Below, one piece after another: positions 35,201 to 47,016 of a DNA stretch of 64,000 bases (position 1 is its first letter; each line of letters begins with the position of its first letter). The DNA comes from Streptomyces puniciscabiei (GTDB lineage Bacteria; Actinomycetota; Actinomycetes; Streptomycetales; Streptomycetaceae), in NCBI RefSeq assembly GCF_006715785.1, contig NZ_VFNX01000001.1, positions 682,001-746,000 of the forward strand. The letters are read 5' to 3'. Under the pieces are notes generated by a model, which saw only the letters and a program-made list of their open reading frames with translations, did not search any database and was not told where the DNA came from. The position numbers and the translations under genes are program-made.

Positions 35201-36442
35201 TTGAAGCGCACATCACGTGACATCCGCACCGCGAACCGCTACGAGGTGCTGCGCCAGATCATCGCCGAGTCTCCCACCTCCCGGCAGGAGCTGGCCGCCG
35301 CCACCGGACTGAGCCTGGCCACGGTCGCCACGCTGGTCGGCGAACTGCTCGACCTCCGCATGATCACCGAGGTGGGGTTCGAGGACTCGGCCGGCGGCCG
35401 CCCCCGGGGCCTGGTCGCCGTCAACGCGTCGGGGGGCGCGTTGATCGGCGTCGACATCGCGGAGACGTACGTCCATGTCGAGCTGTTCGACCTGGCGCTG
35501 AACGTGCTGGCCCGCGCCGACGAGGACATGCGGCCCGGCGAGAGCCGCCCGGAGCAGGTGGTCGGCCATGTGGCCGCGGCCGTCGGCTCGGTGGTGGCAC
35601 AGGCCGGGGTCGAGGCGGCCCGGGTGCTCGGCGTCGGGGTGAGCGTGCCGGGCCAGGTGGACCGGGACACCGGCGTCGCCGAGTACGCGCCCAACTTCGA
35701 CTGGCACGACGTACCCCTGCTCGACCTGCTCGCCGAGCACATCGCCTACCCCCTGTACCTGGACAACCCGCTGCGCGCCTGCGCGGTGGCCGAGCTGTGG
35801 TTCGGGGCCGCGCGGGGCCGCGGGGACGCGGTCGTGGTCAACCTGGGCACGGGGGTCGGCGCCGGTCTCGCCCTCGGCGGCGGACTGCACCGGGGGGTGA
35901 GCAACAGCGCCGGCGAGTGGGGCCACACCACGCTCGTGTTGGACGGGCGGCTGTGCCACTGCGGCAATCACGGCTGCGTGGAGACGTACGTCGGCGCGCC
36001 CGGCATCATGCAGAACCTGCGCGAGCTGGACCCGCGCTCGTCCCTGCTGCACCCCGAGGACCAGACGGCCAGCATCGACGCGCTGGCCCGCGCGGTGGCC
36101 GCGGGCGACCCGGTGGCCGTCAAGGTGGTCCGGGACACCGCCCGTTACCTGGGCGCCGGCGTCTCCGACCTGATCAACCTGCTCAACCCCGAGGTGGTCG
36201 TGCTCAGCAGCTGGGTCGCCGCCCGGCTGGGCGAGCCGCTGCTCGACGAGGTCCGTCAGGCCGTCGCCCGGCACGCGCTGCGCCGACCGCTGGCCGCCAC
36301 CGAGATCGTCCTCTCCCCGATCCCCACCGACCCGGTGTCCCTGGGCGCGGCCACGTTCGCGCTCGAAGGGGCGCTGCAGTCCGTCGGGCAGAGGCCTGGA
36401 AAGCGCAGCAACGCAAGGAGCCGTACCGCACCGCCTTCATGA
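35201..36442 (+). CDS. ROK-family transcriptional regulator
   Basis: The 413-residue protein has an N-terminal winged HTH (NRYEVLRQIIAESPTSRQELAAATGLSLATVATLVGEL) and a ROK domain (LIGVDIAETYVHVELFD, VVNLGTGVGAGLALGG, the zinc motif CHCGNHGCVETY). ROK regulators sense sugars and control uptake genes. The start was set at the TTG at 35201 (LKRTSRDIRTANRYE) with GGGAGGGG before it; an ATG at 35183 overlaps the ribosome site. Its shared promoter motif with the downstream ABC genes suggests it controls them and itself. Confidence 0.88.
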   Translation: MKRTSRDIRTANRYEVLRQIIAESPTSRQELAAATGLSLATVATLVGELLDLRMITEVGFEDSAGGRPRGLVAVNASGGALIGVDIAETYVHVELFDLALNVLARADEDMRPGESRPEQVVGHVAAAVGSVVAQAGVEAARVLGVGVSVPGQVDRDTGVAEYAPNFDWHDVPLLDLLAEHIAYPLYLDNPLRACAVAELWFGAARGRGDAVVVNLGTGVGAGLALGGGLHRGVSNSAGEWGHTTLVLDGRLCHCGNHGCVETYVGAPGIMQNLRELDPRSSLLHPEDQTASIDALARAVAAGDPVAVKVVRDTARYLGAGVSDLINLLNPEVVVLSSWVAARLGEPLLDEVRQAVARHALRRPLAATEIVLSPIPTDPVSLGAATFALEGALQSVGQRPGKRSNARSRTAPPS

Positions 36443-36459
36443 CGACGGAAGGGATGCAC

Positions 36460-36833
36460 GTGCCTCACCCCCGCACCAGGAGATCTCCCTGCTGCTCACG
36501 GCCTGCGCCGCACTGGCTGTCACCGGAGCCCTCCTCACCTCACCGCCCGCGAGTGCCGACGCCGCCCCGGCCGCCGCAGAGGTCTCCCCGCACGCCGCCC
36601 GGACCATCGACAGCATCGGCGCGTCCGGCGCCTGGTGGGTCAACGACCTCCAGCACTTCGATCCCGAGGTCCAGGCCGGGGTCGCCCAACTCCTCTTCTC
36701 GCGGCAGGGGTTGGCACTGAGCTCGTACCGCTGCGACATCGGCGGCGGTGGTGTCGCGGTCACCACCCCGGCCCGCGGCGCCGAGGACTTCCGTCGCTCC
36801 TGCCTGACCGAGGGCTGCTGGCCACTCCCCTGA
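36460..36833 (+). pseudogene. GH30-family glycoside hydrolase remnant
   Basis: An original start (GTG 36460-36462, AAGGGA before it) begins MPHPRTRRS, then the secretion signal (LLLTACAALAVTGALLTSP) is in another frame, so there is one shift near 36480-36500. The N-terminus of a GH30 enzyme follows (IGASGAWWVNDLQHFDPEVQ, ALSSYRCDIGGGGVAVTTPARGAEDF). The frame ends soon after in unrelated residues. The catalytic barrel and both active Glu are gone. Family GH30 includes beta-1,6-galactanases and glucanases, which would suit this sugar cluster. Confidence 0.75.
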
Positions 36834-36920
36834 CCCGGCGGCCCTCAATTCCCTTGTCCCGCCCACCCGTTCAGGATCCCGAACCAGAAACAACGCTTCG
36901 AACAGACTTCGTCCAACCCC

Positions 36921-36949
36921 TTGCCGAAGACTTAGCCGAAGGTTAACGT
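36921..36949 (+). promoter_or_regulatory. Promoter of the sugar ABC transporter operon
   Basis: TTGCCG (36921-36926), 17 bases, TAACGT (36944-36949), about 47 bases before the ATG. The -35 lies in AACCCCTTGCCGAAGACT, matching the motif before the ROK gene. CGAA is repeated in and around the spacer. Confidence 0.55.
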
Positions 36950-36996
36950 CCCGCCAGCCCAGCAGCACCCGCGCCTCGACAGACAAGGACGTCACC

Positions 36997-38259
36997 ATGT
37001 CGGCACAGAGCAACAGCACCTGGGACCGCCGTTCGATACTCCGGGCCGCCGCCGGTCTGGCCGTCGCCGCCCCGCTCGCCGCGTGCGGCAGCAACAACGG
37101 GCGTGGCGGGAGCGGTTCGGGCAAGCAGCTCACCCAGATGTTCCACGCCTACGGCGAACCGGGCGTGGAGCAGGCGGTCAAGCGGTACGCCGCCGCGTAC
37201 AAGAAGGCGAACGTGACCACGCAGTGGATCACCAGCGCCGACTACGAGAGCAAGCTGTTCGCCACGCTGCTCACCAAGAACGCGCCCGACGTGTTCGAGT
37301 TCCACCCGCAGATCCAGCTCGTCAAGAGCGGTCAGGTGGCGGACCTGAGCGACATCGTCGACCCGGTCAAGGACGACTTCAACGCGGCCGACATCAAGTC
37401 GCACACGGTCGACGGGAAGGTCTACGGCGTCCGGATGATCGACGACCCGCAGTTCTTCTTCTACCGGCCCTCGCTCTTCGAGAAGGCCGGCGTCAAGGTT
37501 CCCGAGACCCTCGACGAGCTGATCGAGGCCGCCGCCAAGCTCACCACCGGCAAGACGAAGGGCGTCTACCTCGGCAACGACCTGCACTCGATCATCAACC
37601 CGCTGATCTGGTCCGCCGGCGCCGACACCCTCGACGACAAGAACCGGATCGCCTACCACACGCCCGGTGTCGTCGAGGGCCTGAAGAAGCTGCGCACGCT
37701 CTTCACCAGCGGCCACCTCCTCCTCGGCGCCCCGACGGACTTCTGGGACCCCTCCTCGCTCAGCCAGGGCCTGTGCGCCATCCAGTTCTGCGGCATGTGG
37801 GCCATGCCGCAGTTCCAGAAGGCGCTCGGCGACGACCTCGGGATCTTCCCCTTCCCGAAGACCGTCGACTCCGGCAAGCCCTCGGTCTACAACGGCGGCT
37901 GGTCGATGTTCGTCAACGCCAAGGGCGGCGACGTCGACGCGGCCAAGGAGTACGTGAAGTGGCTGTGGATCGACCAGAAGCAGTACCAGGAGGACTTCTC
38001 GACCTCGTACGGCTTCCACATCCCGCCGCGCTCCTCGATCGCCGCCTCGGCCACCACGCTCAAGTCCGGTCTGCCCGCACAGGGCGTCAAGCTCTTCAAC
38101 GACTACGGGCACTTCGACAACATCGGCTGGACCCAGGCGATGATCCAGGCGACGTGGGACCTCCTCGCCAACTGCGTCCGCAAGGACGGTGACCCGGAGC
38201 AGGCCCTGGACGAGTGCGACAAGACGGTGGGCCGAGAGCTGAAGAAGCTGTTCGGATAG
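36997..38259 (+). CDS. Sugar ABC transporter substrate-binding lipoprotein
   Basis: The 420-residue protein has a twin-arginine-type lipoprotein signal (WDRRSILRAAAGLAVAAPLAAC; lipobox LAAC). The body is a family-1 solute-binding protein (TQMFHAYGEPGVEQAVKRYAAAY, APDVFEFHPQIQ, GGWSMFVNAKGGDVDAAKEYVKWL). It holds oligosaccharide on the outer membrane face for the two permeases that follow. No ATPase gene is nearby, so a shared MsiK-type ATPase is probable, as is usual in Streptomyces. Confidence 0.92.
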   Translation: MSAQSNSTWDRRSILRAAAGLAVAAPLAACGSNNGRGGSGSGKQLTQMFHAYGEPGVEQAVKRYAAAYKKANVTTQWITSADYESKLFATLLTKNAPDVFEFHPQIQLVKSGQVADLSDIVDPVKDDFNAADIKSHTVDGKVYGVRMIDDPQFFFYRPSLFEKAGVKVPETLDELIEAAAKLTTGKTKGVYLGNDLHSIINPLIWSAGADTLDDKNRIAYHTPGVVEGLKKLRTLFTSGHLLLGAPTDFWDPSSLSQGLCAIQFCGMWAMPQFQKALGDDLGIFPFPKTVDSGKPSVYNGGWSMFVNAKGGDVDAAKEYVKWLWIDQKQYQEDFSTSYGFHIPPRSSIAASATTLKSGLPAQGVKLFNDYGHFDNIGWTQAMIQATWDLLANCVRKDGDPEQALDECDKTVGRELKKLFG

Positions 38260-38279
38260 GCCGGCGGACGGACCACGAC

Positions 38280-39245
38280 ATGTCGACGACGACCAAGCCC
38301 GCCCTCGCGGGCCCCGCCCCGGCGAAGGCCCGACCGGCCCGGACCTGGCGGGGTCTGCGGGGCAGCCGCACCTTCAACTTCTGGCTCTTCATCAGCCCCT
38401 TCCTCCTCGGGCTGGTGTTCTTCATCTACGTGCCGATCGTCTGGAGCGTCTACCTCAGCTTCTTCGACGCACGCTTCACGGTCACACCGTCGAAGTTCAT
38501 CGGTTTCGACAACTACGCGTACATGCTGACGGACCCCAAGTTCGTCCACTCGCTCGGCACGTTCACCGTCTTCGCCGCGTTCATCGTGCCGACCACCTGG
38601 GCGGTGTCACTGGGCCTCGCGCTGCTGGTGAACCGGCTCAGGTTCATGCGGGCGTTCTTCCGGTCCGTGTTCTTCCTGCCGACCGCGTGCTCCTACGTCG
38701 CCGCGTCGCTGATCTGGAAGATGTCCCTCTTCAGCGGCGTGCGCTTCGGCCTGATGAACACCGTCCTCGGCTGGTTCGGGATCGACAACATCGCCTGGCT
38801 GGCGAGCCCCAGTCCGCCCTGGTACTGGCTGGTCATCGTCACGGCACGGCTGTGGCTGCAGTCCGGTTTCTACATGATTCTCTTCCTCGCCGCGCTGCAG
38901 AACATCCCGGCCGAGCTGTACGAGGCCGCCGCCATCGACGGCGCCAAGCCGGGCTGGCAGACCTTCCGGCACATCACGCTGCCCCAACTGCGGGCCACCT
39001 CGACCGCGGTGATCCTGCTGCTGCTCATCGCCGCGTACCAGGCCTTCGACGAGTTCTACAACCTGCTCGACAAGACGACCTGGGGCCGCCCGCCGCTGGT
39101 CGAGCTGTACTACACCGCCCTGGGCACGGAACAGGACTACGGCGCCGGCAGCGCGGGAGCCGTCATCCTGACCGCGCTGATCGTCCTCGTGACCCTGTTC
39201 CAGGGCAAGATCATGGGCTTCGGAAGGGGTGAGGACGCCAAGTGA
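38280..39245 (+). CDS. Sugar ABC transporter permease (first)
   Basis: The 321-residue protein has six membrane segments and the EAA loop (ELYEAAAIDGAKPGWQTFRHITLPQL), the ATPase contact. It resembles MalF/UgpA-type permeases. The ATG at 38280 was chosen as the first start after the binding-protein stop, 20 bases downstream. The next permease overlaps its stop. Confidence 0.93.
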   Translation: MSTTTKPALAGPAPAKARPARTWRGLRGSRTFNFWLFISPFLLGLVFFIYVPIVWSVYLSFFDARFTVTPSKFIGFDNYAYMLTDPKFVHSLGTFTVFAAFIVPTTWAVSLGLALLVNRLRFMRAFFRSVFFLPTACSYVAASLIWKMSLFSGVRFGLMNTVLGWFGIDNIAWLASPSPPWYWLVIVTARLWLQSGFYMILFLAALQNIPAELYEAAAIDGAKPGWQTFRHITLPQLRATSTAVILLLLIAAYQAFDEFYNLLDKTTWGRPPLVELYYTALGTEQDYGAGSAGAVILTALIVLVTLFQGKIMGFGRGEDAK

Positions 39246-40084
39246 CCGCCAAACGCAGGGGCGGGGTGATGGGCAACACCGGCCTCTGGATCGCCACCGG
39301 TGTCGCCGCCTTCCTCTTCCTGATCCCGTTCTACGTGCTGCTGCGCAACGCCCTGTCCACCGACGCGGCGATCACCGGAGAGCACTGGGAGTTCTTCCCC
39401 ACGCACCTGCAGTGGGGCAACATCGGCGAGCTCTTCGACGACCAGGCGGTGCCGTTCGCCCGGGCCCTGCTGAACTCCACGATCGTCGCCGTCTCCATGA
39501 CCGTCGGCATCCTGCTGGTGTGCTCGCTCGCCGGCTACGCCCTGGCCCGCATCCCGTACCGCCACGCCAACAAGATCTTCTACGTCGTCCTCGGCACCCT
39601 GATGGTCCCGACCTCGGTGACCTTCGTCCCGAGCTTCGTGCTGGTGTCGTCACTCGGCTGGGTGGACACCTACCGGGGCCTGATCGTCCCGGGTCTGTTC
39701 AGCGGTTTCACCTGCTTTCTGTTCCGGCAGTACTTCCTCGGGTTCCCCAAGGAGCTGGAGGAGGCGGCACGGGTGGACGGGCTCGGTCACTGGGGCGCGT
39801 ACTGGCGGGTCGTCGTACCCAACTCGCTGAACTTCTTCGCCGCGATCGCCACGATCACCTTCATCAACGGCTGGAACGCCTTCCTGTGGCCGCTGGTCAT
39901 CGGGCAGGACCCGAGCTCGTGGACCGTCCAGGTCGCGCTCTCGTCGTACATCACCAACCAGACCGTCGTCTTCCACGAGATCTTCTTGGCAACCGCCATT
40001 TCCATCCTGCCCCTGCTGTTCGTGTTCCTCTTCCTCCAGCGCTGGCTGGTGCAGGGGATCGCGCAGACCGGCATCAAGGGCTGA
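39242..40084 (+). CDS. Sugar ABC transporter permease (second)
   Basis: The 280-residue protein has six membrane segments and an EAA loop (ELEEAARVDGLGHWGAYWRVVVPNS). It is MalG/UgpE-like. The GTG start overlaps the previous stop by four bases (GTGA), a sign of coupled translation. It completes the transporter together with the first permease. Confidence 0.93.
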   Translation: MTAKRRGGVMGNTGLWIATGVAAFLFLIPFYVLLRNALSTDAAITGEHWEFFPTHLQWGNIGELFDDQAVPFARALLNSTIVAVSMTVGILLVCSLAGYALARIPYRHANKIFYVVLGTLMVPTSVTFVPSFVLVSSLGWVDTYRGLIVPGLFSGFTCFLFRQYFLGFPKELEEAARVDGLGHWGAYWRVVVPNSLNFFAAIATITFINGWNAFLWPLVIGQDPSSWTVQVALSSYITNQTVVFHEIFLATAISILPLLFVFLFLQRWLVQGIAQTGIKG

Positions 40085-42988
<2,904 letters not shown>

Positions 42989-43085
42989 CCGACATGGTCC
43001 TGAGGCCCACCGCGGCCGGCTCTTCTCCCGGCCGGCCGCGGGAGTCGGGTCAGTACGCGGGCGGGGACAGCACGGGGGTGAACGG

Positions 43086-44131
43086 ATGACCGAGACCGCA
43101 CCGGGCACGGCCACCGGTTTACCGGCGCGGCTCGCGGTACGGCTGGTCTTCGTGGTGCTCGGGGCCACGCAGGGCGGATGGATGGCCCAGATCCCGGCGA
43201 TCCGGGAGGCGGCCGGCCCGGACACGGCGCGCTGGGGCCTGGTGAGCACCAGTTCGGCGGCCGGGGACGTCGTGGTGGTGCTGATCACGCTGCTGATCGG
43301 CCGGGTCGGCAGCCGTCGCCTGAGTCCGGCCGCCGCAGCGCTGGTGCTGCTCAACGCGCCGGTGCTGGCAGGTGCGTCGAGCGTCCCGGCGCTGGTGGCG
43401 GGCCTGGTGGTGTGGGGGCTGTCGGCGACCTTCCTCGCGACCCCGGTGAACGCGATCGCGGTCGCCGTGGAGCGCGCTTGGGGCCGTCCGCTGATGTCCG
43501 GCTTTCATGCCTCGTACAGCTGCGGGGTACTGGCGGGCGGCGCCCTGGGCACGCTCGCGGCGGCCGTCGGGATGCCGCCCGGCGCGCAGATGGCGGTGAG
43601 CAGCGGGGTTCTGGGCGCGCTGCTGCTGGTGCTGGGCCGCCGGCTGCCGTCCGATGTGAGCGAGCGGCCGAGGCGGGAGGAGCGGCGCCCGCTGCGGCGT
43701 CGCTTCACCTCGCAGTTGCGACTGCTCGCCGGGCTCGCGTTCCTCGGTTCGTTCGTCGAGGGCGCGGCCTCCCAGTGGAGTTCGGTGTACACGGCGGACC
43801 ATCCGGCGGAGGGATCGGCGCTGGGTGCGGCGACGTACACCTGCTTTTCGGTGGCGATCTTGGCGGGCCGTCTGCTGGTGGACTCGGTGTCGCCTGTGTG
43901 CTGCCGGCCGTGATCGCCCTGGCGGGCCGGCAGCCCGGGGTGCCCGCCGGGGAGGGGGTGTCGGTGGTGACGATCGGCCAGTGGCCGGGCTTCCTGCTGG
44001 CGGGCCCGGCGGTGGGCCTGGCGGCCGGGGCGACGAGTCTCCGGGCGGCGCTGCTCGCGCTGGTGGCGGCGGGGTTGGCGGCGACGGTGCTCGCGGGTCG
44101 TGCGCGGGATCCGGCCATGGATCAATGTTGA
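43086..44131 (+). pseudogene. MFS transporter with internal deletion and frame change
   Basis: The first 265 residues read as a normal major facilitator (ATQGGWMAQIPAIREAAG, ...CFSVAILAGRLLVD), but after VD the frame runs into CCRP and stops at 43911-43913. The next frame resumes directly in a typical later helix (GVACVLPAVIALAGRQPG, ...VTIGQWPGFLLAGPAVGLAAGATSLRAALLALVAAG) and ends at 44131. About 40-55 residues are missing at the junction near 43883. The protein is therefore broken. It followed the beta-galactosidase and may have exported or taken up a sugar. Confidence 0.8.
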
Positions 44132-44171
44132 ACAGTTTTCTCAACTGCCCTTCAAATACAGATGAGTTGGC

Positions 44172-45512
44172 ATGAACATGAGACACATGCGACCCATCAG
44201 ACGACTCCTCGGCGCCCTCACCGCCGGCGCGCTCGCCCTCACCGGACTCACCTTGTCCACCGGCCCGGCGCAGGCCGACGGCTCGGGGACGTTCAGTGTG
44301 CTGACGTACAACGTGGCGGGCCTGCCGGAGGGGCTCAGCTCCAGCCATCCGGCCACCAACACCCCGCTGATCTCACCGAGACTCGCGGGGTACGACATCG
44401 TCAACGTCCAGGAGGACTTCAACTACCACGCGGCGCTGTACGCGGGCGACGACCACCCTTACCGCACGGCGACCAGCGGCGGCGCGGGCATCGGCGACGG
44501 CCTGAACACCCTGTCCCGCTATCCCTTCGAGGACTTCGAGCGGGTCAAGTGGAACGACTGCACCGGCACCAACTGCCTGACCCCCAAGGGCTTCACGCTG
44601 GCCCGGGTACGCCTGGCGGAAGGCGTTTACGTCGACTTGTACAACCTCCACCCCAACGCCGACGACACCGACGACGCCCTCGCCGCCCGCCGCGCCAACA
44701 TCACCCAGCTGTCGCGGTTCATCCAGGCCAACTCGGCCGGCAACGCCGTGATCGTGATGGGTGACACCAACACCCGCTACACCCGCACCGGAGACAACAT
44801 CCGCACGCTCGTCGACGACAACCACCTCACCGACGCCTGGGTGCGGCTGGTCAAGGGCGGTACGGCCCCCGCACAGGGCGCCGACCCGCTGCTGTGCCCT
44901 GCGTCCGCGCCACCGAACGACTGCGAGGTGGTGGACAAGGTGCTCTACCGCGGCAGCAACCTCGTCTCGCTCTCCGCGACCCGGTACGCCGACGAGTGGT
45001 CGAAGTTCCTCGACTCCGGCGGCGGAAACCTTTCCGATCATTTTCCGCACACCGTCGACTTCTCCTACGCGCTCAGCCCGAACCTCCGGGCGAGCGACTT
45101 CTTCGGCGGCCCGCACGGTACGGCGTTCACCGACGCCGGCGACCTCCCCGCCGCCCTCTCCCCGCGCACTCTCACCCTGCGCGGCGGCGCCCGGCTGGAC
45201 GCGGTGTCCCTCACCCACGACGACGGCACGGTCCTCGACCACGGCGGCACCGGCGGTACGGCCGCCTCCCTCACCCTCGCCGCCGGGGAACACCTCACCT
45301 CGGTGAAACTGACGGGGGGACAGAAGGACGGTCACACGCGGATCTTCTCGGCCGCGTTCACGACGGACCGCGGCCGGACGCTGTCCGCCGGGACGGCGGC
45401 GGCCGACACGGCCACCTTCACCGCCCCGTCCGGCTGGCAGATCGTCGGCTTCACCGGCCGCACGGGCGACGAGATCGACAAGCTGGGCGTGCTGTACGCA
45501 CCGATCGGCTGA
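44172..45512 (+). CDS. Secreted endonuclease/exonuclease/phosphatase-fold protein with lectin-like domain
   Basis: The 446-residue protein has a signal peptide (RRLLGALTAGALALTGLTLSTGPAQA). The catalytic fold shows VLTYNVAGLP, NVQEDF, YNLHPNADD, VIVMGDTNTR and GGNLSDHFPHTVDF, the metal and catalytic motifs of this family (sphingomyelinase or nuclease). A beta-rich C-terminal domain (~295-446), with GG...LDAVSLTHDDGT and VGFTGRTGDEIDKLGVLY, looks jacalin-lectin-like. Secreted phosphodiesterase is likely; the substrate is open. Confidence 0.82.
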   Translation: MNMRHMRPIRRLLGALTAGALALTGLTLSTGPAQADGSGTFSVLTYNVAGLPEGLSSSHPATNTPLISPRLAGYDIVNVQEDFNYHAALYAGDDHPYRTATSGGAGIGDGLNTLSRYPFEDFERVKWNDCTGTNCLTPKGFTLARVRLAEGVYVDLYNLHPNADDTDDALAARRANITQLSRFIQANSAGNAVIVMGDTNTRYTRTGDNIRTLVDDNHLTDAWVRLVKGGTAPAQGADPLLCPASAPPNDCEVVDKVLYRGSNLVSLSATRYADEWSKFLDSGGGNLSDHFPHTVDFSYALSPNLRASDFFGGPHGTAFTDAGDLPAALSPRTLTLRGGARLDAVSLTHDDGTVLDHGGTGGTAASLTLAAGEHLTSVKLTGGQKDGHTRIFSAAFTTDRGRTLSAGTAAADTATFTAPSGWQIVGFTGRTGDEIDKLGVLYAPIG

Positions 45513-45564
45513 ACTGCCTGCACGGCTCTTGGGGTTGTGGGAGCCCCGGCCGATTTCCTGGTAT

Positions 45565-45593
45565 ACCTAGCTTCTTACCTAGAGACCCTAGGT
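45565..45593 (+). promoter_or_regulatory. ACCTAG repeats, candidate TetR operator
   Basis: ACCTAG-AGACC-CTAGGT (45577-45593) is a perfect inverted repeat; a third half site ACCTAG starts at 45565. They lie 34-62 bases before the TetR ATG and probably serve autoregulation. Confidence 0.6.
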
Positions 45594-45626
45594 TATGGAC
45601 GGGGCGACCCGGAAAGGCAGGCTCCC

Positions 45627-46211
45627 ATGGCCCGAGCGGGTCTCACCGTCGACCGTGTCGTCACGGCCGCCGCCGAACTCGCCGACGAGGCGGGCTTCGA
45701 GAACGTCACCCTGTCCGCGCTGGCCCGCCGCTTCGGCGTGAAGGACGCGAGCCTGTACTCGCACGTGAGGGGCCTCGCGGACCTGCGCACCCGGCTCGCG
45801 CTGCACGCGGGTGGCGAGCTGATCGACCGGATCGCGGCGGCCGTGGCGGGCCGCGCGGGCAAGGACGCGCTGGCCGCCTTCGCCGGCGCCTACCGCGGCT
45901 ACGCCCTGGAGCACCCCGGCCGCTACGCCGCCACCCAGATCCGCATCGACCAGTCCCTCGTCGCCGACGCCCCCGCCATGCGCCGCACTGCCGAGATCAC
46001 CTACGGCATGCTGCGCGCGTACGGCCTCGACGAGCCCGACCTGACCGACGCCGTACGCCTGCTGCGCAGCACCTTCCACGGCTACTGCGCCCTGGAGTCC
46101 GCCGGCGGCTTCGGTGCGGACCGGGCCGTACGGGCCTCCTGGGACAAGGCGATCGACGCCCTGCACCTGGCCCTCACCCACTGGCCCCGGGAGAAGAAGA
46201 CCGATGACTGA
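45627..46211 (+). CDS. TetR-family regulator
   Basis: The 194-residue protein has a typical TetR HTH (VVTAAAELADEAGFENVTLSALARRFGVKDASLYSHVRGLADL) and a variable C-terminal domain (HPGRYAATQIRIDQ, TFHGYCALESAGGFG) of the WHG/TetR_C type. The ATG at 45627 was chosen because it is the usual start of the family; it is preceded by GGAAAGG. It overlaps the downstream hydrolase by 8 bases; both are likely under the ACCTAG operator. Confidence 0.88.
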   Translation: MARAGLTVDRVVTAAAELADEAGFENVTLSALARRFGVKDASLYSHVRGLADLRTRLALHAGGELIDRIAAAVAGRAGKDALAAFAGAYRGYALEHPGRYAATQIRIDQSLVADAPAMRRTAEITYGMLRAYGLDEPDLTDAVRLLRSTFHGYCALESAGGFGADRAVRASWDKAIDALHLALTHWPREKKTDD

Positions 46212-47013
46212 ACCACCGCACTACGACGTCACGGGCAGCGGCCGGGTGCTGCTGGTCCTGCCCGGCGGGGCCGGGCATCCGATGGGGCTCGGGCCGCTGA
46301 CCGAGCGGCTGGCCGCGTACTTCACCGTGGTGACGTACGACCCGCTGGGCCTCGCGCACGGCCGGCTCGGCCTGCCGGTGCCCGAGCAGCGGGTGGCGGA
46401 CTGGAGCGAAGGCGCGCACCGGGTGCTGGAGGCGGTACTTCCGCAGGGCGCGTCCGCGTACGTCTTCGGGACCAGCTCCGGCGGCATCGCCGCGCTGGAC
46501 CTGCTCGCCCGGCATCCCGGGCGGCTGGCGCACGTGGTCGCGCACGAGCCGCCCGTCGTGCAGCTCCTCCCGGACGCGGACCGGCAACGGGCGATGTTCG
46601 CCGAGGTGGCCGGCACCTGTCGGGCGGCCGGGTTGCGGGCGGCCGGGGCCCGGCTGGCCGCCGGGCTCGACGGCACCCCCGCACCCGACCCCGGGGAAGT
46701 GCAACCGCCTTCGGCAGAGGAAGAGTTGAGTACGCCCATGGGTGTCTTCCTCACCCGCGTACTGCTCCCGTTCACCGCTCACGTGTCGGACACGACCGCC
46801 CTGCGGTCCGTCTCCGCGCGTCTCACCCTCGGCGCGGGCACCGGCTCCCGGGGCCGGCTGCTGCACCGTACGGCCGTGACGGCGGCGGAGTCGACGGATG
46901 GCGCGTTCACGGAGTTCCCCGGCGGCCATCTCGGCGCCCTTGAGCATCCGGCGGAGTTCGCCAGGTGTCTCGTGGACGCGCTGTCCCCCTCCGGCTCCCG
47001 GGCCGCCGGGTAG
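46204..47013 (+). CDS. Alpha/beta hydrolase
   Basis: The 269-residue protein has the hydrolase fold: VLLVLPGGAGHPMG (oxyanion HG-type region), VVTYDPLGLAHG, nucleophile elbow FGTSSGG, and a C-terminal FPGGHLGALEHP (His). The overlap with tetR suggests that its expression is controlled by that repressor; the substrate may be the inducer or a related compound. It ends 3 bases from the convergent GH5 stop. Confidence 0.83.
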   Translation: MTEPPHYDVTGSGRVLLVLPGGAGHPMGLGPLTERLAAYFTVVTYDPLGLAHGRLGLPVPEQRVADWSEGAHRVLEAVLPQGASAYVFGTSSGGIAALDLLARHPGRLAHVVAHEPPVVQLLPDADRQRAMFAEVAGTCRAAGLRAAGARLAAGLDGTPAPDPGEVQPPSAEEELSTPMGVFLTRVLLPFTAHVSDTTALRSVSARLTLGAGTGSRGRLLHRTAVTAAESTDGAFTEFPGGHLGALEHPAEFARCLVDALSPSGSRAAG

Positions 47014-47016
47014 CGG

